Part shown: one piece after another, positions 6,448-14,883 of the stretch | How the letters are laid out: the number at the start of each line of letters is the position of its first letter | Numbering within the stretch: position 1 is the stretch's first letter | Source: Halonatronum saccharophilum DSM 13868 | GTDB taxonomy: Bacteria > Bacillota > Halanaerobiia > Halobacteroidales > Halobacteroidaceae | Length of the DNA stretch: 49,005 bases | Direction of reading: 5' to 3' | NCBI RefSeq assembly: GCF_000517025.1 | Contig: NZ_KI912092.1 | Location: 39,619 to 88,623, forward strand | Position numbers and translations under genes: made by a program | Notes under the pieces: model-generated | Seen by the model: only the letters and a program-made list of their open reading frames with translations | Databases searched by the model: none | Told to the model about the DNA's origin: nothing

Positions 6448-8442
6448 TTATATCCCTTCTTCAACTAAAGATCCTATATTATCACTTTCGCTTTTTTGCA
6501 TAAAGTAAATAGAAGCTAAAATTACAACACCTATAATATCACTTCTCCAATCAGGAATTAAAAGAGTTAAAGCACTAACTAGCAATAACATCCTTTCTAC
6601 ACCTGTAGTCTTTCTCTTAAAATAACCTAAAATACCTCCTGATAAAGCAACTATACTAAAAATCGAAGTCCCAACTATCGTAATTATAGATAAAAAATTT
6701 GGCCCTGCTGCAGAAGCAGAATCAAGACCCTCAATAAATGCTGGGTCAATTAATAGTAATTGTGGTGAATAAGCAAAAGCAAAAGGAACCACAAAACCAG
6801 CTGCAGCAAGCTTAATGGCTGTTATACCAGTTTTAAAAGGATTAGCTTCTGCAATTCCAGCTCCAGCATAAGCAGCTAAAGCAGCTGGTGGAGTAAGATC
6901 TGCTACAACACCAAAATAAAGTACAAATAAGTGAGCAGCAAGTACAGGAACCCCAAGCTCTACTAAAGCAGGTGCTGCCATAGAAGCTAAAACAATATAA
7001 GTAGCTGTTGTAGGCAAACCTTTACCCAATATAGTACAAGCTATCATAGTATAGAATAGGGCTAAGAACAAACTTCCACCGGCTAAACTCACTGTAAGAG
7101 TTGCTAACTGTAATCCTAATCCCGTTAATGTAGTAACACCAACAATGAATCCAACGCAAGCACAAGCAATTGCTACACCTAGTGCACTTCTAGCTCCTTT
7201 TTCAAGAACATCTAAAAGCTCCTTAAAGGACATTCTTGTATCCTTTTTCCAGAAGCTTAAAAGATAAGCTAAAACTATACCTACAAAAGCTGCCCTTAAA
7301 GGAGTATACCCTCTAAACAGATAATAAAATATAGTCACTAATGGTATAGCCATATGACCTCTTCTTTTTAAGACATCCTTTACTTTAGGAATTCTCTCCT
7401 TAGGCATAGGTTGTAAGCCTAATCTTTTAGCCTCAAAGTGAACCATAAAACCAACAGCTAAATAATAAAGCAAAGCTGGTAAGATAGCCGCTTTAGCAAT
7501 TGCAACATAAGGAACTCCAACAAATTCAGCCATAATAAAAGCTGCTGCTCCCATTATCGGAGGCATAATTTGTCCTCCTGTAGAAGCCGCTGCCTCTACT
7601 GCTGCAGCAAAATGAGGTTTATACCCTATACTTTTCATCAAAGGAATAGTAAAGGAACCCGTAGTTACAGTATTACCTACAGAACTTCCCGATATAGAAC
7701 CCATTAACCCACTAGATAAAACAGCCGCCTTAGCAGGTCCACCAGCAGTTTTTCCAGTCAAAGCCATAGCTAAATCTATAAACAACTCCCCAAGACCTGT
7801 CTTCTCAGCAAAAGAACCCAACAAAAGAAATAAAAATACAAAGGTAGCTGATACACCTAAAGGTATACCAAATATACCCTGATCCGTAAAATACATATGA
7901 CTTCCGATTCTACTTAGTGAATAACCTCGATGAGCCAACATCCCTGGCATATGCGGGCCAAAGTAAGCATAGCCCAAGAAGATAACTGAAATTGCAGGAA
8001 GTTCCCATCCTACTACCCTTCTTGTAGCTTCTAAGACCAATAAAATTGCTAGAATTGACATTGTCCTATCCAAAGTAGTGTAGACTCCTGCTCGTCCAAC
8101 CAATGCTTCGTAATTGACAACTAGATACATAGAAATAACAAAACCTAAAAAAGCAAGTACTACATCAAGATAAAAAACCTTCTTACTATCCTTATACTTC
8201 TCACTTGTAGGATAAAGTAAGAATATCAATACTAAAACAAAAGCTAAATGGACAGCCTTCTGTTTTAAATCAAGTAAAACTCCAAAACCTGCAGTATATA
8301 AATGAAATAAAGACATAGCAGCTGCAATAATCGTAACAGCAATTGCCATTCTTCCTTTAAATTTTCTAAATCTACTTGTAGGATCGAAGGTTTCTAATAA
8401 CTCCTTAGCCTTCTTATCCTTCTTATTATTTAACATCTTCAT
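6448..8442 (-). CDS. TRAP transporter fused permease, TAXI type (DctQM-like)
   Basis: A 664-aa integral membrane protein in which the small (4-TM) and large (about 12-TM) TRAP permease parts are one chain, as usual for TAXI-type TRAP systems. Very hydrophobic throughout; helix-breaking glycine-rich stretches such as SSGLMGSISGSSVGNTVTTG near 243-262 and TGLGLQLATLTVSLAGGS near 440 are characteristic of the DctM part. It drives solute uptake with an ion gradient, taking substrate from the lipoprotein encoded at 9010-9960. Its ATG overlaps the DUF1850 stop by 4 nt. The substrate is unknown; dicarboxylates or amino acids are plausible. Confidence 0.93.
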   Translation of the reverse strand: MKMLNNKKDKKAKELLETFDPTSRFRKFKGRMAIAVTIIAAAMSLFHLYTAGFGVLLDLKQKAVHLAFVLVLIFLLYPTSEKYKDSKKVFYLDVVLAFLGFVISMYLVVNYEALVGRAGVYTTLDRTMSILAILLVLEATRRVVGWELPAISVIFLGYAYFGPHMPGMLAHRGYSLSRIGSHMYFTDQGIFGIPLGVSATFVFLFLLLGSFAEKTGLGELFIDLAMALTGKTAGGPAKAAVLSSGLMGSISGSSVGNTVTTGSFTIPLMKSIGYKPHFAAAVEAAASTGGQIMPPIMGAAAFIMAEFVGVPYVAIAKAAILPALLYYLAVGFMVHFEAKRLGLQPMPKERIPKVKDVLKRRGHMAIPLVTIFYYLFRGYTPLRAAFVGIVLAYLLSFWKKDTRMSFKELLDVLEKGARSALGVAIACACVGFIVGVTTLTGLGLQLATLTVSLAGGSLFLALFYTMIACTILGKGLPTTATYIVLASMAAPALVELGVPVLAAHLFVLYFGVVADLTPPAALAAYAGAGIAEANPFKTGITAIKLAAAGFVVPFAFAYSPQLLLIDPAFIEGLDSASAAGPNFLSIITIVGTSIFSIVALSGGILGYFKRKTTGVERMLLLVSALTLLIPDWRSDIIGVVILASIYFMQKSESDNIGSLVEEGI

Positions 8443-8936
8443 AATAAATCTACCCCCAATCTTAGTCTATCAAAGAAACTAAAGCTACTAACTTTAATTT
8501 CAACAACCCCCTTAACCTTTTCGTATAAATGGTATTCCTTACTATTAAAGACCAGCTTATGCTTAGCATAATTTCCTACCCTTAAAGGAATAAGACCTAT
8601 TACCTTATTGATATCTCTAACTTTAAGGAAGCCTTCCTCTAATAAGTACTCACCTGGTAAATCATCTTCTGAAAAGGGCAATCCAGCTCCATAACTTTGA
8701 TAATCGGTACCATACAAGATCAACTTACACCCATCAACTTTAAAATACTCTAATACAGGAGTTAGATGAACTGAATGGGTATATCGGATAATAAATTTAC
8801 TACCATCATAAACTTTTGAGTTCCATATTATATCTCCACTCTCAAGCTCTCTAACTATCAAGAAAGTTTCATTAAAACCTAATAATATACCAGCTAGTAA
8901 AAAAATAATTAATATAATTAATAAATATAACTTCAT
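8439..8936 (-). CDS. DUF1850 protein, TAXI-TRAP accessory
   Basis: A 165-aa protein with an N-terminal hydrophobic segment (LYLLIILIIFLLAGILLGF) and a body matching the DUF1850 pattern: FIIRYTHSVHLTPV near 49-62 and YGAGLPFSEDD near 83-93. DUF1850 genes habitually sit between the TAXI binding protein and the fused permease, as here; the role is unknown. Its own ribosome site is weak: the GGGGGG run is far from the ATG and separated from it by a hairpin (8948-8970), so expression may be limited by design. Confidence 0.82.
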   Translation of the reverse strand: MKLYLLIILIIFLLAGILLGFNETFLIVRELESGDIIWNSKVYDGSKFIIRYTHSVHLTPVLEYFKVDGCKLILYGTDYQSYGAGLPFSEDDLPGEYLLEEGFLKVRDINKVIGLIPLRVGNYAKHKLVFNSKEYHLYEKVKGVVEIKVSSFSFFDRLRLGVDLL

Positions 8937-8947
8937 AAAATTGATAA

Positions 8948-8970
8948 CCGGACATTATAAAAATGCCCGG
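8948..8970 (-). promoter_or_regulatory. intercistronic hairpin after the binding-protein gene
   Basis: Imperfect stem CCGG.CAT / ATG.CCGG around a 7-nt loop, between the TAXI binding-protein gene and DUF1850. Such hairpins often protect the upstream message end or let part of the transcripts stop, giving more binding protein than permease. There is no strong T-run, so processing or stabilisation is the better guess. Confidence 0.5.
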
Positions 8971-9009
8971 CATCCCCCCTTCAAAAATCAGAGATAACTT
9001 TTAATAAAC

Positions 9010-9960
9010 TTAATTAACTTCATCAAAATACCTTTGAGCACCTGGATGCATAGGTACTGTCATTCCATCTTGAGCAGTATCAATTGTTATATCGTTGGCC
9101 CTATTATGAGCTCTAATTAACCTATCTCTATTCTCAAAGATTACCTTAGTAATATCATAGACTACATCATCTGATAATTCTTCTTGAACAACCAAAGTGG
9201 CTTGTAAAGCAACAGTACTTACTGCTTCATCTTGACCACGATAAGTCCCAGCTGGCACCTCAACACCAGTCAAGAAAGGGTACTCACTATTTAAAGCATC
9301 TATTTGGTCTTGACTCATACTTAATAATCCTATATCTTGTGTAGCTGCAACATCCATAACAGCTGAAGTTGGAATACCTGCAGTTATAAAAGCTGCATCT
9401 ATTTGACGATCTGATAACCTTCCAGCTGCTTCTGCAAATGAAAGATAATCTTGTCTAATATCATCATAAGTAATACCAAAAGCGTTTAAGATTTGTTGTG
9501 CATTAGCTTCAGCCCCGCTTCCAGGAGCACCTACAGCAATCCTCTTACCTCTTAAGTCATCTATAGTCTCAATCCCAGCACCCCTTCTAACAACAATCTG
9601 AATAACTTCAGGATAAAGAGTTGCAATACCTCTAATATTTTCAACTCGATTGTCTTCAAATTGTCTCTCTCCATTATATGCATAATTTGCAATATCATTT
9701 TGAATTATAGCCAACTCAACCTCTTCATTCATAATTAGCCTAGAGTTCTCAACAGAAGCACCAGTAGATTGGGCAGAAGTATTTACACCATCAACCTCAT
9801 TATTTATAACCTCTGCTATAGCTCCTCCAAGAGGATAATAAACTCCAGCTGTCCCCCCTGTGGCAATTGATATAAACTCTTCATTTGCTGAACAGCCTAC
9901 TAAAAATAGCGAAACTGACAATAAAATTGCTATAACTACTCTCTTCTTATTAAACTTCAT
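9010..9960 (-). CDS. TAXI-family TRAP solute-binding lipoprotein
   Basis: A 316-aa extracytoplasmic binding protein. The N-terminus is a lipoprotein signal: basic start, hydrophobic run and lipobox LVGC, so the mature protein is anchored by a lipidated cysteine. The mature start FISIATGGTAGVYYPLGGAIA is the TAXI-family hallmark, and GAPGSGAEANAQQIL is the second conserved loop. It should capture the substrate for the fused permease downstream. The ATG at 9960 is chosen because AAGGGAG is 9 nt upstream and the signal peptide then begins correctly; an in-frame TTG seven codons earlier overlaps that ribosome site. A sigma-A promoter lies about 230 nt upstream. Confidence 0.95.
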   Translation of the reverse strand: MKFNKKRVVIAILLSVSLFLVGCSANEEFISIATGGTAGVYYPLGGAIAEVINNEVDGVNTSAQSTGASVENSRLIMNEEVELAIIQNDIANYAYNGERQFEDNRVENIRGIATLYPEVIQIVVRRGAGIETIDDLRGKRIAVGAPGSGAEANAQQILNAFGITYDDIRQDYLSFAEAAGRLSDRQIDAAFITAGIPTSAVMDVAATQDIGLLSMSQDQIDALNSEYPFLTGVEVPAGTYRGQDEAVSTVALQATLVVQEELSDDVVYDITKVIFENRDRLIRAHNRANDITIDTAQDGMTVPMHPGAQRYFDEVN

Positions 9961-10006
9961 AATACCATTCTCCCTTCTCAATTATTTATTATATTATTTA
10001 AAATTT

Positions 10007-10039
10007 ATAGTAGATGGCGGTTGGCCCACCATCTACTAT
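10007..10039 (-). promoter_or_regulatory. leader hairpin upstream of the TAXI operon
   Basis: An 11-bp perfect stem (ATAGTAGATGG / CCATCTACTAT) with an 11-nt loop containing the dispersed motif TTGGCCC, near the 3' end of the untranslated leader, about 45 nt before the start codon. On the minus strand it is followed by an AT-rich but not T-only tract. It could be an attenuator or stabilising element. Confidence 0.5.
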
Positions 10040-10432
10040 AAGAGATAACTCTATTATTTAGATCTCCTTATTTAAAAAGTTTTTCTTTTGGCTATGTAAG
10101 AAATTCAAATGAAGCCTAGATTACTTTTATGAGTAATTTAGAAAATTATAAATAAGTATATACAGAACTATCTTTTATTGGTTAGGAATTCGCTGATACA
10201 ATTATATACTACCTAACAAACAATGTCAAGTATTTATTTTTCATCTTTAACCTCTTTAAACTTCACCCCCTAAGATTAACATAGGTATGTTATATCACCT
10301 TGAATTATCGAAAGACTAATACTTAATAACTCACATCAACAGAGAAATTTAAATTTAAATGTGAAATCAGCAAACTAAATTAATTATTGCCAACTTAGCT
10401 TACTGATCCTCTATTCTAAAGCTTATCAACTT
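10040..10432. other. gene-free stretch: leader and promoter of the TAXI operon
   Basis: No coding region seen on either strand. It holds the promoter at 10201-10229 and most of the TAXI leader. The part from 10230 to 10432 is AT-rich downstream sequence of aroE with no clear terminator or repeat. Confidence 0.5.
10201..10229 (-). promoter_or_regulatory. strong sigma-A promoter of the TAXI-TRAP operon
   Basis: Minus strand: consensus -35 TTGACA (10229-10224), exactly 17 nt, consensus -10 TATAAT (10206-10201). An inverted pair TTAGG/CCTAA (about 10216 and 10181) brackets the -10 and start site and may be an operator. The transcript would have a leader of about 230 nt. Confidence 0.8.
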
Positions 10433-11305
10433 CTAAGAAAATAATCCCCTCTCTAAAGCCTTTCTCATAACCTTAACTGGAGCCTTTTCTCCTGTCCAAA
10501 TTTCAAAGGCGATTGCTCCTTGATAAAGAAGCATACCTAAACCACTAACACCCTTGGCTCCTACTTTTTTTGCTTCTTTTAATAATACAGTCTCCTTAGG
10601 ATTATAAACCAGATCGTAAATTACCTGGTTAGAATTTAAAGACTCACTACTTAAGATAGGGGATACATCAACCTTTGGAAACATACCTATCGGTGTTGCA
10701 TCAACAATTAAATCGACCCCAGCAGCTATTTCCTTAATAGAAGCTACTGACTCAACCTTTAGAGCCCCTAACTTAGACTTAACATCAGAAGCCAAATCAT
10801 CTGCTACTTTAATATCAAGATCATTGATGAAGATCTCCTTAGCACCTTCTAATCCTAATTGAAAGGCTACTGCCCTTGAAGCACCACCTGCTCCGATTAT
10901 TAATACAGATTTTCCCTTTGGATCAAACTCTCCCTCTTCTCTAAGAGATCTAATAAAACCCCGACCATCTGTATTATGCCCTATCAATTCCCCACCTTTA
11001 TTCTGGATGGTATTAACAGCCCCAATCAACTTAGCCTCTTCTGATAATCTATCTAAGTAAGGTGTTACTTGCTCTTTATGCGGTATAGTAACATTAACAC
11101 CACTCATCCCTAACCCTTTAATTCCACAAACAGCTTCCTTAACGTTATCTACTTCCACCTCATAAGGTAAGTAAATATAATCAAGCCCTAGTTCCTTAAA
11201 TGCAGCATTGTGCATTGCCGGTGATAAAGAATGTTCTACTGGATATCCAAATAACCCTGTCACCTTCACCTTCGATAAATCTAACTCTAATTTAGTCTCC
11301 TCCAT
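10433..11305 (-). CDS. aroE: shikimate dehydrogenase
   Basis: A 290-aa NADP-dependent enzyme reducing 3-dehydroshikimate to shikimate in aromatic amino-acid synthesis. The substrate domain carries YPVEHSLSPAMHNAAF (21-36), catalytic K77 in NVTIPHKE and D113 in NTDGRGF; the Rossmann loop GAGGAS is at 138-143. YDLVYNP and GLGMLLYQGAIAFEIWTG complete the family signature. Length is normal. AGGAGGAGA precedes the ATG. No other shikimate gene is adjacent, and about 80 nt separate it from the permease gene upstream. Confidence 0.96.
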   Translation of the reverse strand: MEETKLELDLSKVKVTGLFGYPVEHSLSPAMHNAAFKELGLDYIYLPYEVEVDNVKEAVCGIKGLGMSGVNVTIPHKEQVTPYLDRLSEEAKLIGAVNTIQNKGGELIGHNTDGRGFIRSLREEGEFDPKGKSVLIIGAGGASRAVAFQLGLEGAKEIFINDLDIKVADDLASDVKSKLGALKVESVASIKEIAAGVDLIVDATPIGMFPKVDVSPILSSESLNSNQVIYDLVYNPKETVLLKEAKKVGAKGVSGLGMLLYQGAIAFEIWTGEKAPVKVMRKALERGLFS

Positions 11306-11385
11306 ACTCTTCTCCTCCTTTAAAGTTCAGTTAATAGAGAATATTTAATAAATTAAATCAGAAAATTAAAATTCTTTATTTTGTA

Positions 11386-12294
11386 CTATTTATTCTCTAC
11401 TGTCTGTAATTTATTAATTATTAAGCTCTCCTTAAACCTAATTTGGGCCAACACCATGCCTAAAACAATCAACCCACCTCCAAAGTAAGCTCTCGGTGAG
11501 ATTAATTCTCCTAAAATAGCATAAGAGAATACACTCCCAAAGACAGGCTCTAAGGAAAAGATGATGGCTGCCTTAGCCGGTGTCGTCTTTTCTTGGGCCT
11601 TATTTTGAATAAGCAAGGCTATTGCCGTAGCAAAGAGTCCCATATAGAGAATGTTAGCCCAAAGCAAAGAACTATTTATTGATACAACCCCCCCTCTAAA
11701 CACTGCTAAAACCCCACTTAATAAAGCAACAACCCCTATCTGAATAAGGGCCAACAATATGGCATCATTAAACTTTACATATTTGTCAACAAATAATATA
11801 TGCAAAGCAAAGGATAAGGCACATAAAAAGATCAAAAGATCTCCATAGTTTAAACTAGCTACACCATCAAAACTTAAAAGAAATAACCCTCCAGTAGCAA
11901 AAATAACTCCAAAGCAAGTGGAAAGAGACAACTTTTTCTTAAAAAAGATAGCTCCTAGAAAAGGTACTAAAACCACTGATAAACCTGTTATAAATCCCGC
12001 CTTAGAGGCAGTAGTATACCTTAATCCACTAACCTGCAAAGCAAACCCTAAAAATAGAACAACACCTAAGTTGGTCCCGGATTTAAGTATATTAACATCA
12101 ATCTTCTTTAACCTATTAAAGAAGAGAAGTAAGAGGATAAAAAAAGCCAGCCCAAATCTTAAAGTCAAAAAATAAAAAGGTCCAACATCATCAAAGGCCC
12201 CCTTCATTAAAGCAAAGGTACTACCCCAAATACTAACTACAAATAATAAAGCCAAATCAGATCTCAACTTACTATTAAAAAATCCATCTAGCAT
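11386..12294 (-). CDS. DMT-superfamily (EamA) permease
   Basis: A 302-aa protein of about ten hydrophobic segments forming two EamA repeats (WGSTFALMKGA in the first, FSLEPVFGSVFSYAILGE in the second). This family exports or imports small metabolites, often amino acids; the substrate cannot be read from sequence. Its ATG overlaps the stop region of the upstream gate-domain gene, so the three genes 13218-11386 form an operon. Confidence 0.9.
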   Translation of the reverse strand: MLDGFFNSKLRSDLALLFVVSIWGSTFALMKGAFDDVGPFYFLTLRFGLAFFILLLLFFNRLKKIDVNILKSGTNLGVVLFLGFALQVSGLRYTTASKAGFITGLSVVLVPFLGAIFFKKKLSLSTCFGVIFATGGLFLLSFDGVASLNYGDLLIFLCALSFALHILFVDKYVKFNDAILLALIQIGVVALLSGVLAVFRGGVVSINSSLLWANILYMGLFATAIALLIQNKAQEKTTPAKAAIIFSLEPVFGSVFSYAILGELISPRAYFGGGLIVLGMVLAQIRFKESLIINKLQTVENK

Positions 12295-12782
12295 CCTTTA
12301 CCTCCCTGACAAAGATCTACTTCTTCTAACCCATTATTAATTATACTTCCTCTAGTATACCTAGCATAAACTAAAGTAACTATAAGAGCCAAAAGCATTC
12401 TTACTGTCAGTATAATAAACCAATTACCACCAATTGCTATAAATAATAAAGTATCTTCAATTACAGCATGACAGATCGCTAAGAACACTCCTACAATCAT
12501 AAGTTCTCTTGAAGATAGTTTGTCTTCATCTACAATCTTTAATAAAACTCCTGCACCATAAGTCAGACCAAATATCTGAGCAACTACCAAAGGTAGTCCA
12601 GCCTCTTTAGGAAGATCAAAGTGCTTGACAAAGGGAGTAAATAATTTCGATATCCTATCTAGTATACCTAAATCTTCTGCTAACTCTACACTTATTAAAA
12701 GAGGAAAGATAATTATTGCTATTCCTGTTAACATATCAAACCCACCAACGAAGACCTCTTCAAAAAATAGACCCCATTCCAT
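12288..12782 (-). CDS. nucleoside-recognition (Gate) domain membrane protein, second of a pair
   Basis: A 164-aa membrane protein with four or five hydrophobic segments and the Gate/nucleoside-recognition pattern (GILDRISKLFTPFVKHFDLP, then AQIFGLTYGAGVLLK). Related in design to the paired SpmA/SpmB and YjiH-type proteins, where each protein is one gate half. Its partner is encoded 22 nt upstream. The short C-terminal tail ends CQGGKGC, with two cysteines. The transported compound is unknown. Confidence 0.75.
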   Translation of the reverse strand: MEWGLFFEEVFVGGFDMLTGIAIIIFPLLISVELAEDLGILDRISKLFTPFVKHFDLPKEAGLPLVVAQIFGLTYGAGVLLKIVDEDKLSSRELMIVGVFLAICHAVIEDTLLFIAIGGNWFIILTVRMLLALIVTLVYARYTRGSIINNGLEEVDLCQGGKGC

Positions 12783-12804
12783 AAAACTTCAACTCCTTGT
12801 AATC

Positions 12805-13218
12805 TTATAATATTAAATTTAATAAAACACCAGCAAATAAAGAAGCAGCTAACCTCAATATAGTTAGAGGAACTACTTTAACTCTCATCTTCTTCATTAC
12901 TGCACCTTCAATGATTAAACTATGGGCCAACCCCAACATCGCCCCTAAAATAGTAACTTCCTTCAACCCTAAATCCAAACCAACAATTACAGCTATTGCA
13001 CCATAGATATTTAGAAGATACCCTGTCAACAGGGCCAAAACAGCCTCTCCTGGAAGACCAACTATCCTCATTAAAGGACTAAAGAAACCGGCTAAATAAT
13101 TTATTACACCTGTATACTTTAAAAAGGTTACCACTATGTAAACAGGAATGATTATCTTCACAAGCTCTAAATAGGTGAAAAATGCTTTCCTTCCACCTCT
13201 TTTAATAGCATTTATCAT
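12805..13218 (-). CDS. nucleoside-recognition (Gate) domain membrane protein, first of a pair
   Basis: A 137-aa membrane protein with three or four hydrophobic segments and the gate pattern YLAGFFSPLMRIVGLPGEAVLA. Together with the next gene it makes up a split, two-subunit gate module like SpmA/SpmB, though shorter. The ATG at 13218 is preferred to the in-frame TTG three codons earlier because GGGGA is then correctly spaced. First gene of a three-gene operon with the second gate protein and the EamA permease. Confidence 0.75.
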   Translation of the reverse strand: MINAIKRGGRKAFFTYLELVKIIIPVYIVVTFLKYTGVINYLAGFFSPLMRIVGLPGEAVLALLTGYLLNIYGAIAVIVGLDLGLKEVTILGAMLGLAHSLIIEGAVMKKMRVKVVPLTILRLAASLFAGVLLNLIL

Positions 13219-13297
13219 TTTATTCAATCCCCTTTCAAAGTTACTTATCTTATTATTTTATAATATAGAATTCTAGGTGTAAAGAGATATAATAATT

Positions 13298-13406
13298 AAG
13301 TGTCAGTAGTCTGTGTCAGTGCCAGTGAAATTCAAAACCTAATAAACCTATAGTTCTTAAGGTTTTACTGACACTGACTACTGACACAAACACTAGTAAT
13401 AAAGTT
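13298..13406. repeat. composite interspersed repeat (GTCAGT / ACTGAC word type)
   Basis: Array of GTCAGT-like words, core (CAAAACCT ... GTTCTTAAGGTTTTA), inverted array ACTGACACTGACTACTGACAC, then the terminal TAGTAATAAAG. A well-preserved family member with a different array word from the ATTGATA copies. Confidence 0.8.
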
Positions 13407-13421
13407 AATATCTAAAAAGAA

Positions 13422-13445
13422 AAATGATGGCCTAGGCCATCATTT
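13422..13445 (-). terminator. palindromic terminator overlapping the barrel-gene stop
   Basis: Perfect 24-nt palindrome (AAATGATGGCCT / AGGCCATCATTT) that includes the first bases of the stop codon region of the gene at 13444-14175; T-rich sequence follows on the minus strand. Confidence 0.75.
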
Positions 13446-14175
13446 AAAATCTAGTCTCAACACCGAAGAATAAACCCTCTGTGCTTCTATTGATATTTGT
13501 TAAATCTGTTAAAGTGGTTCCATTAACCTCGATGGGAATACTAGAAAAACTTGTACTTTGTATAGAACCTTGGCTTTTTCTATAACCGATGTTGGCCCTT
13601 AAATCATCAGCAACCCTAAAGGAGAGACCAGCCTGCAAAGAATAACTTTCATCACCTCTAAAATTCCCTAAATCACCTACTTCTATATTAGGAGAAGAGA
13701 TATTATAATCATTTAATAGACCATACTTATAATTTGCAAATAAGCCAATATGCCTTGTCAAGTTATGTTCAACCTCTCCAATTAAGTTAACACTTTGCTC
13801 TTGAATATCAAATAAACCTTGTCCAAATATATCAGTAGAAAATAGAGATTGATTAACTCCAGCCCCTAAACTCAACTTACTCCTATCATTTTCAATAAAA
13901 TTCCTTATCAAAGACAAGTCAGTATTCTTTAAGTCAGAATTTATATACCCCCTATTATCACCAAAGGCATAGCTTCCTTGCAAAGTAAATCCTTTATTTA
14001 GATTTACCCTACCATTCACCTCTCTAAGACCTAAATCGCCTTCTAAACCACCACTGAGATTTTGTTGAGAGTTAAAGTAATTAAAACCCATTCCAAAACG
14101 ATCTCCTGCATAAAGATTAGTAGAACCTACTAAAACCATTATTACTGTCAAAATTACTGCCCATCTTGCTTTCAT
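13444..14175 (-). CDS. secreted beta-barrel-like protein, unknown function
   Basis: A 243-aa protein with a signal peptide (MKARWAVILTVIMVLVGSTN, cleavage after LYA). The mature part is built of short alternating strands and turns with repeated aromatic/glycine patterns (GFTLQGSYAFGDNRGY, GLFANYKYGLL, LRANIGYR) and ends in F (FFGVETRF), a typical C-terminal strand of outer-membrane beta-barrels. No catalytic motif seen. It supports an outer membrane in this organism. A single-gene unit with its own terminator. Confidence 0.75.
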   Translation of the reverse strand: MKARWAVILTVIMVLVGSTNLYAGDRFGMGFNYFNSQQNLSGGLEGDLGLREVNGRVNLNKGFTLQGSYAFGDNRGYINSDLKNTDLSLIRNFIENDRSKLSLGAGVNQSLFSTDIFGQGLFDIQEQSVNLIGEVEHNLTRHIGLFANYKYGLLNDYNISSPNIEVGDLGNFRGDESYSLQAGLSFRVADDLRANIGYRKSQGSIQSTSFSSIPIEVNGTTLTDLTNINRSTEGLFFGVETRF

Positions 14176-14273
14176 CTTTGCACCCTTTCTAATTATAGAC
14201 TTATATTATTAATTTTATCGCAAAACCCTTCTAATGAAAAGATGTAAATATTAGAAATAAAGTCAAATACTCA

Positions 14274-14345
14274 AAGCTCGCGATAACTCTAGTTATCACG
14301 AGGTTTTTACTGACACTCCCAATAAAGCTACGCTTTATTACTATA
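14274..14345. repeat. short composite repeat with TAATAAAGC hairpin end
   Basis: Contains a CGCGATAACT/AGTTATCACG hairpin, a GGTTTTTACTGACACT fragment of the family core and array, and the closing AATAAAGCTACGCTTTATT palindrome. It sits 11 nt past the flavodoxin stop, so it is in that operon's 3' end. Confidence 0.65.
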
Positions 14346-14356
14346 ATCCTTCACTT

Positions 14357-14839
14357 TTATACCGATATAAATTCCTCTGCAAAACTCTTGATATTCTCTT
14401 CATTAATCTCAGACTTGCTCTCATTTACCTTTGCCATCATCTTGATAACCAACTTAAATAGGAAGTTCATCTTCTTAAAATCATACTCATAACCAAAATA
14501 GCCCTTTGCATCTACTTTATCCACTAATTCATCTTCAAAAACGGTTACTAACTGCTCATCTGCCCTCTCTACATCTCCACAACAGAGAAATAATCCTAGT
14601 CTCTTCTCTAATAAGGCACCCATATTCTCTTCACAGAACTTCTTAACCCGCCTTTGAATATTTCCTGCGTAGATTGAACCACCAATAGCTACAGCTTCAT
14701 AATCATCTAAGTTCAAACTCTTTAAATCGTCCTTCTTCAGATTAAATAACTGAGCATCTTCTCCTATAAATTCCGCCAACCTCTTTGCTGCCTTCTCTGT
14801 AGCACCATACCTCGTTCCATAAGCAATTAATGTTTTCAT
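14357..14839 (-). CDS. flavodoxin-domain protein (HemG/protoporphyrinogen-oxidase-like)
   Basis: A 160-aa single-domain flavodoxin. The FMN phosphate loop is TRYGATE at about 9-15, GGSIYAGNIQRRVKKF near 54-69 is the second flavin loop, and LFLCCGD near 84-90 the third. The order and loops resemble the menaquinone-dependent HemG group, but no haem genes are nearby; in this setting an electron carrier is more likely. It is the last gene of the TetR-led cassette, 44 nt after the secreted-protein gene. Confidence 0.8.
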   Translation of the reverse strand: MKTLIAYGTRYGATEKAAKRLAEFIGEDAQLFNLKKDDLKSLNLDDYEAVAIGGSIYAGNIQRRVKKFCEENMGALLEKRLGLFLCCGDVERADEQLVTVFEDELVDKVDAKGYFGYEYDFKKMNFLFKLVIKMMAKVNESKSEINEENIKSFAEEFISV

Positions 14840-14883
14840 CTATATTCCTCCTTTTATTATTAGTGCTAGTAAGGAAATAATCT

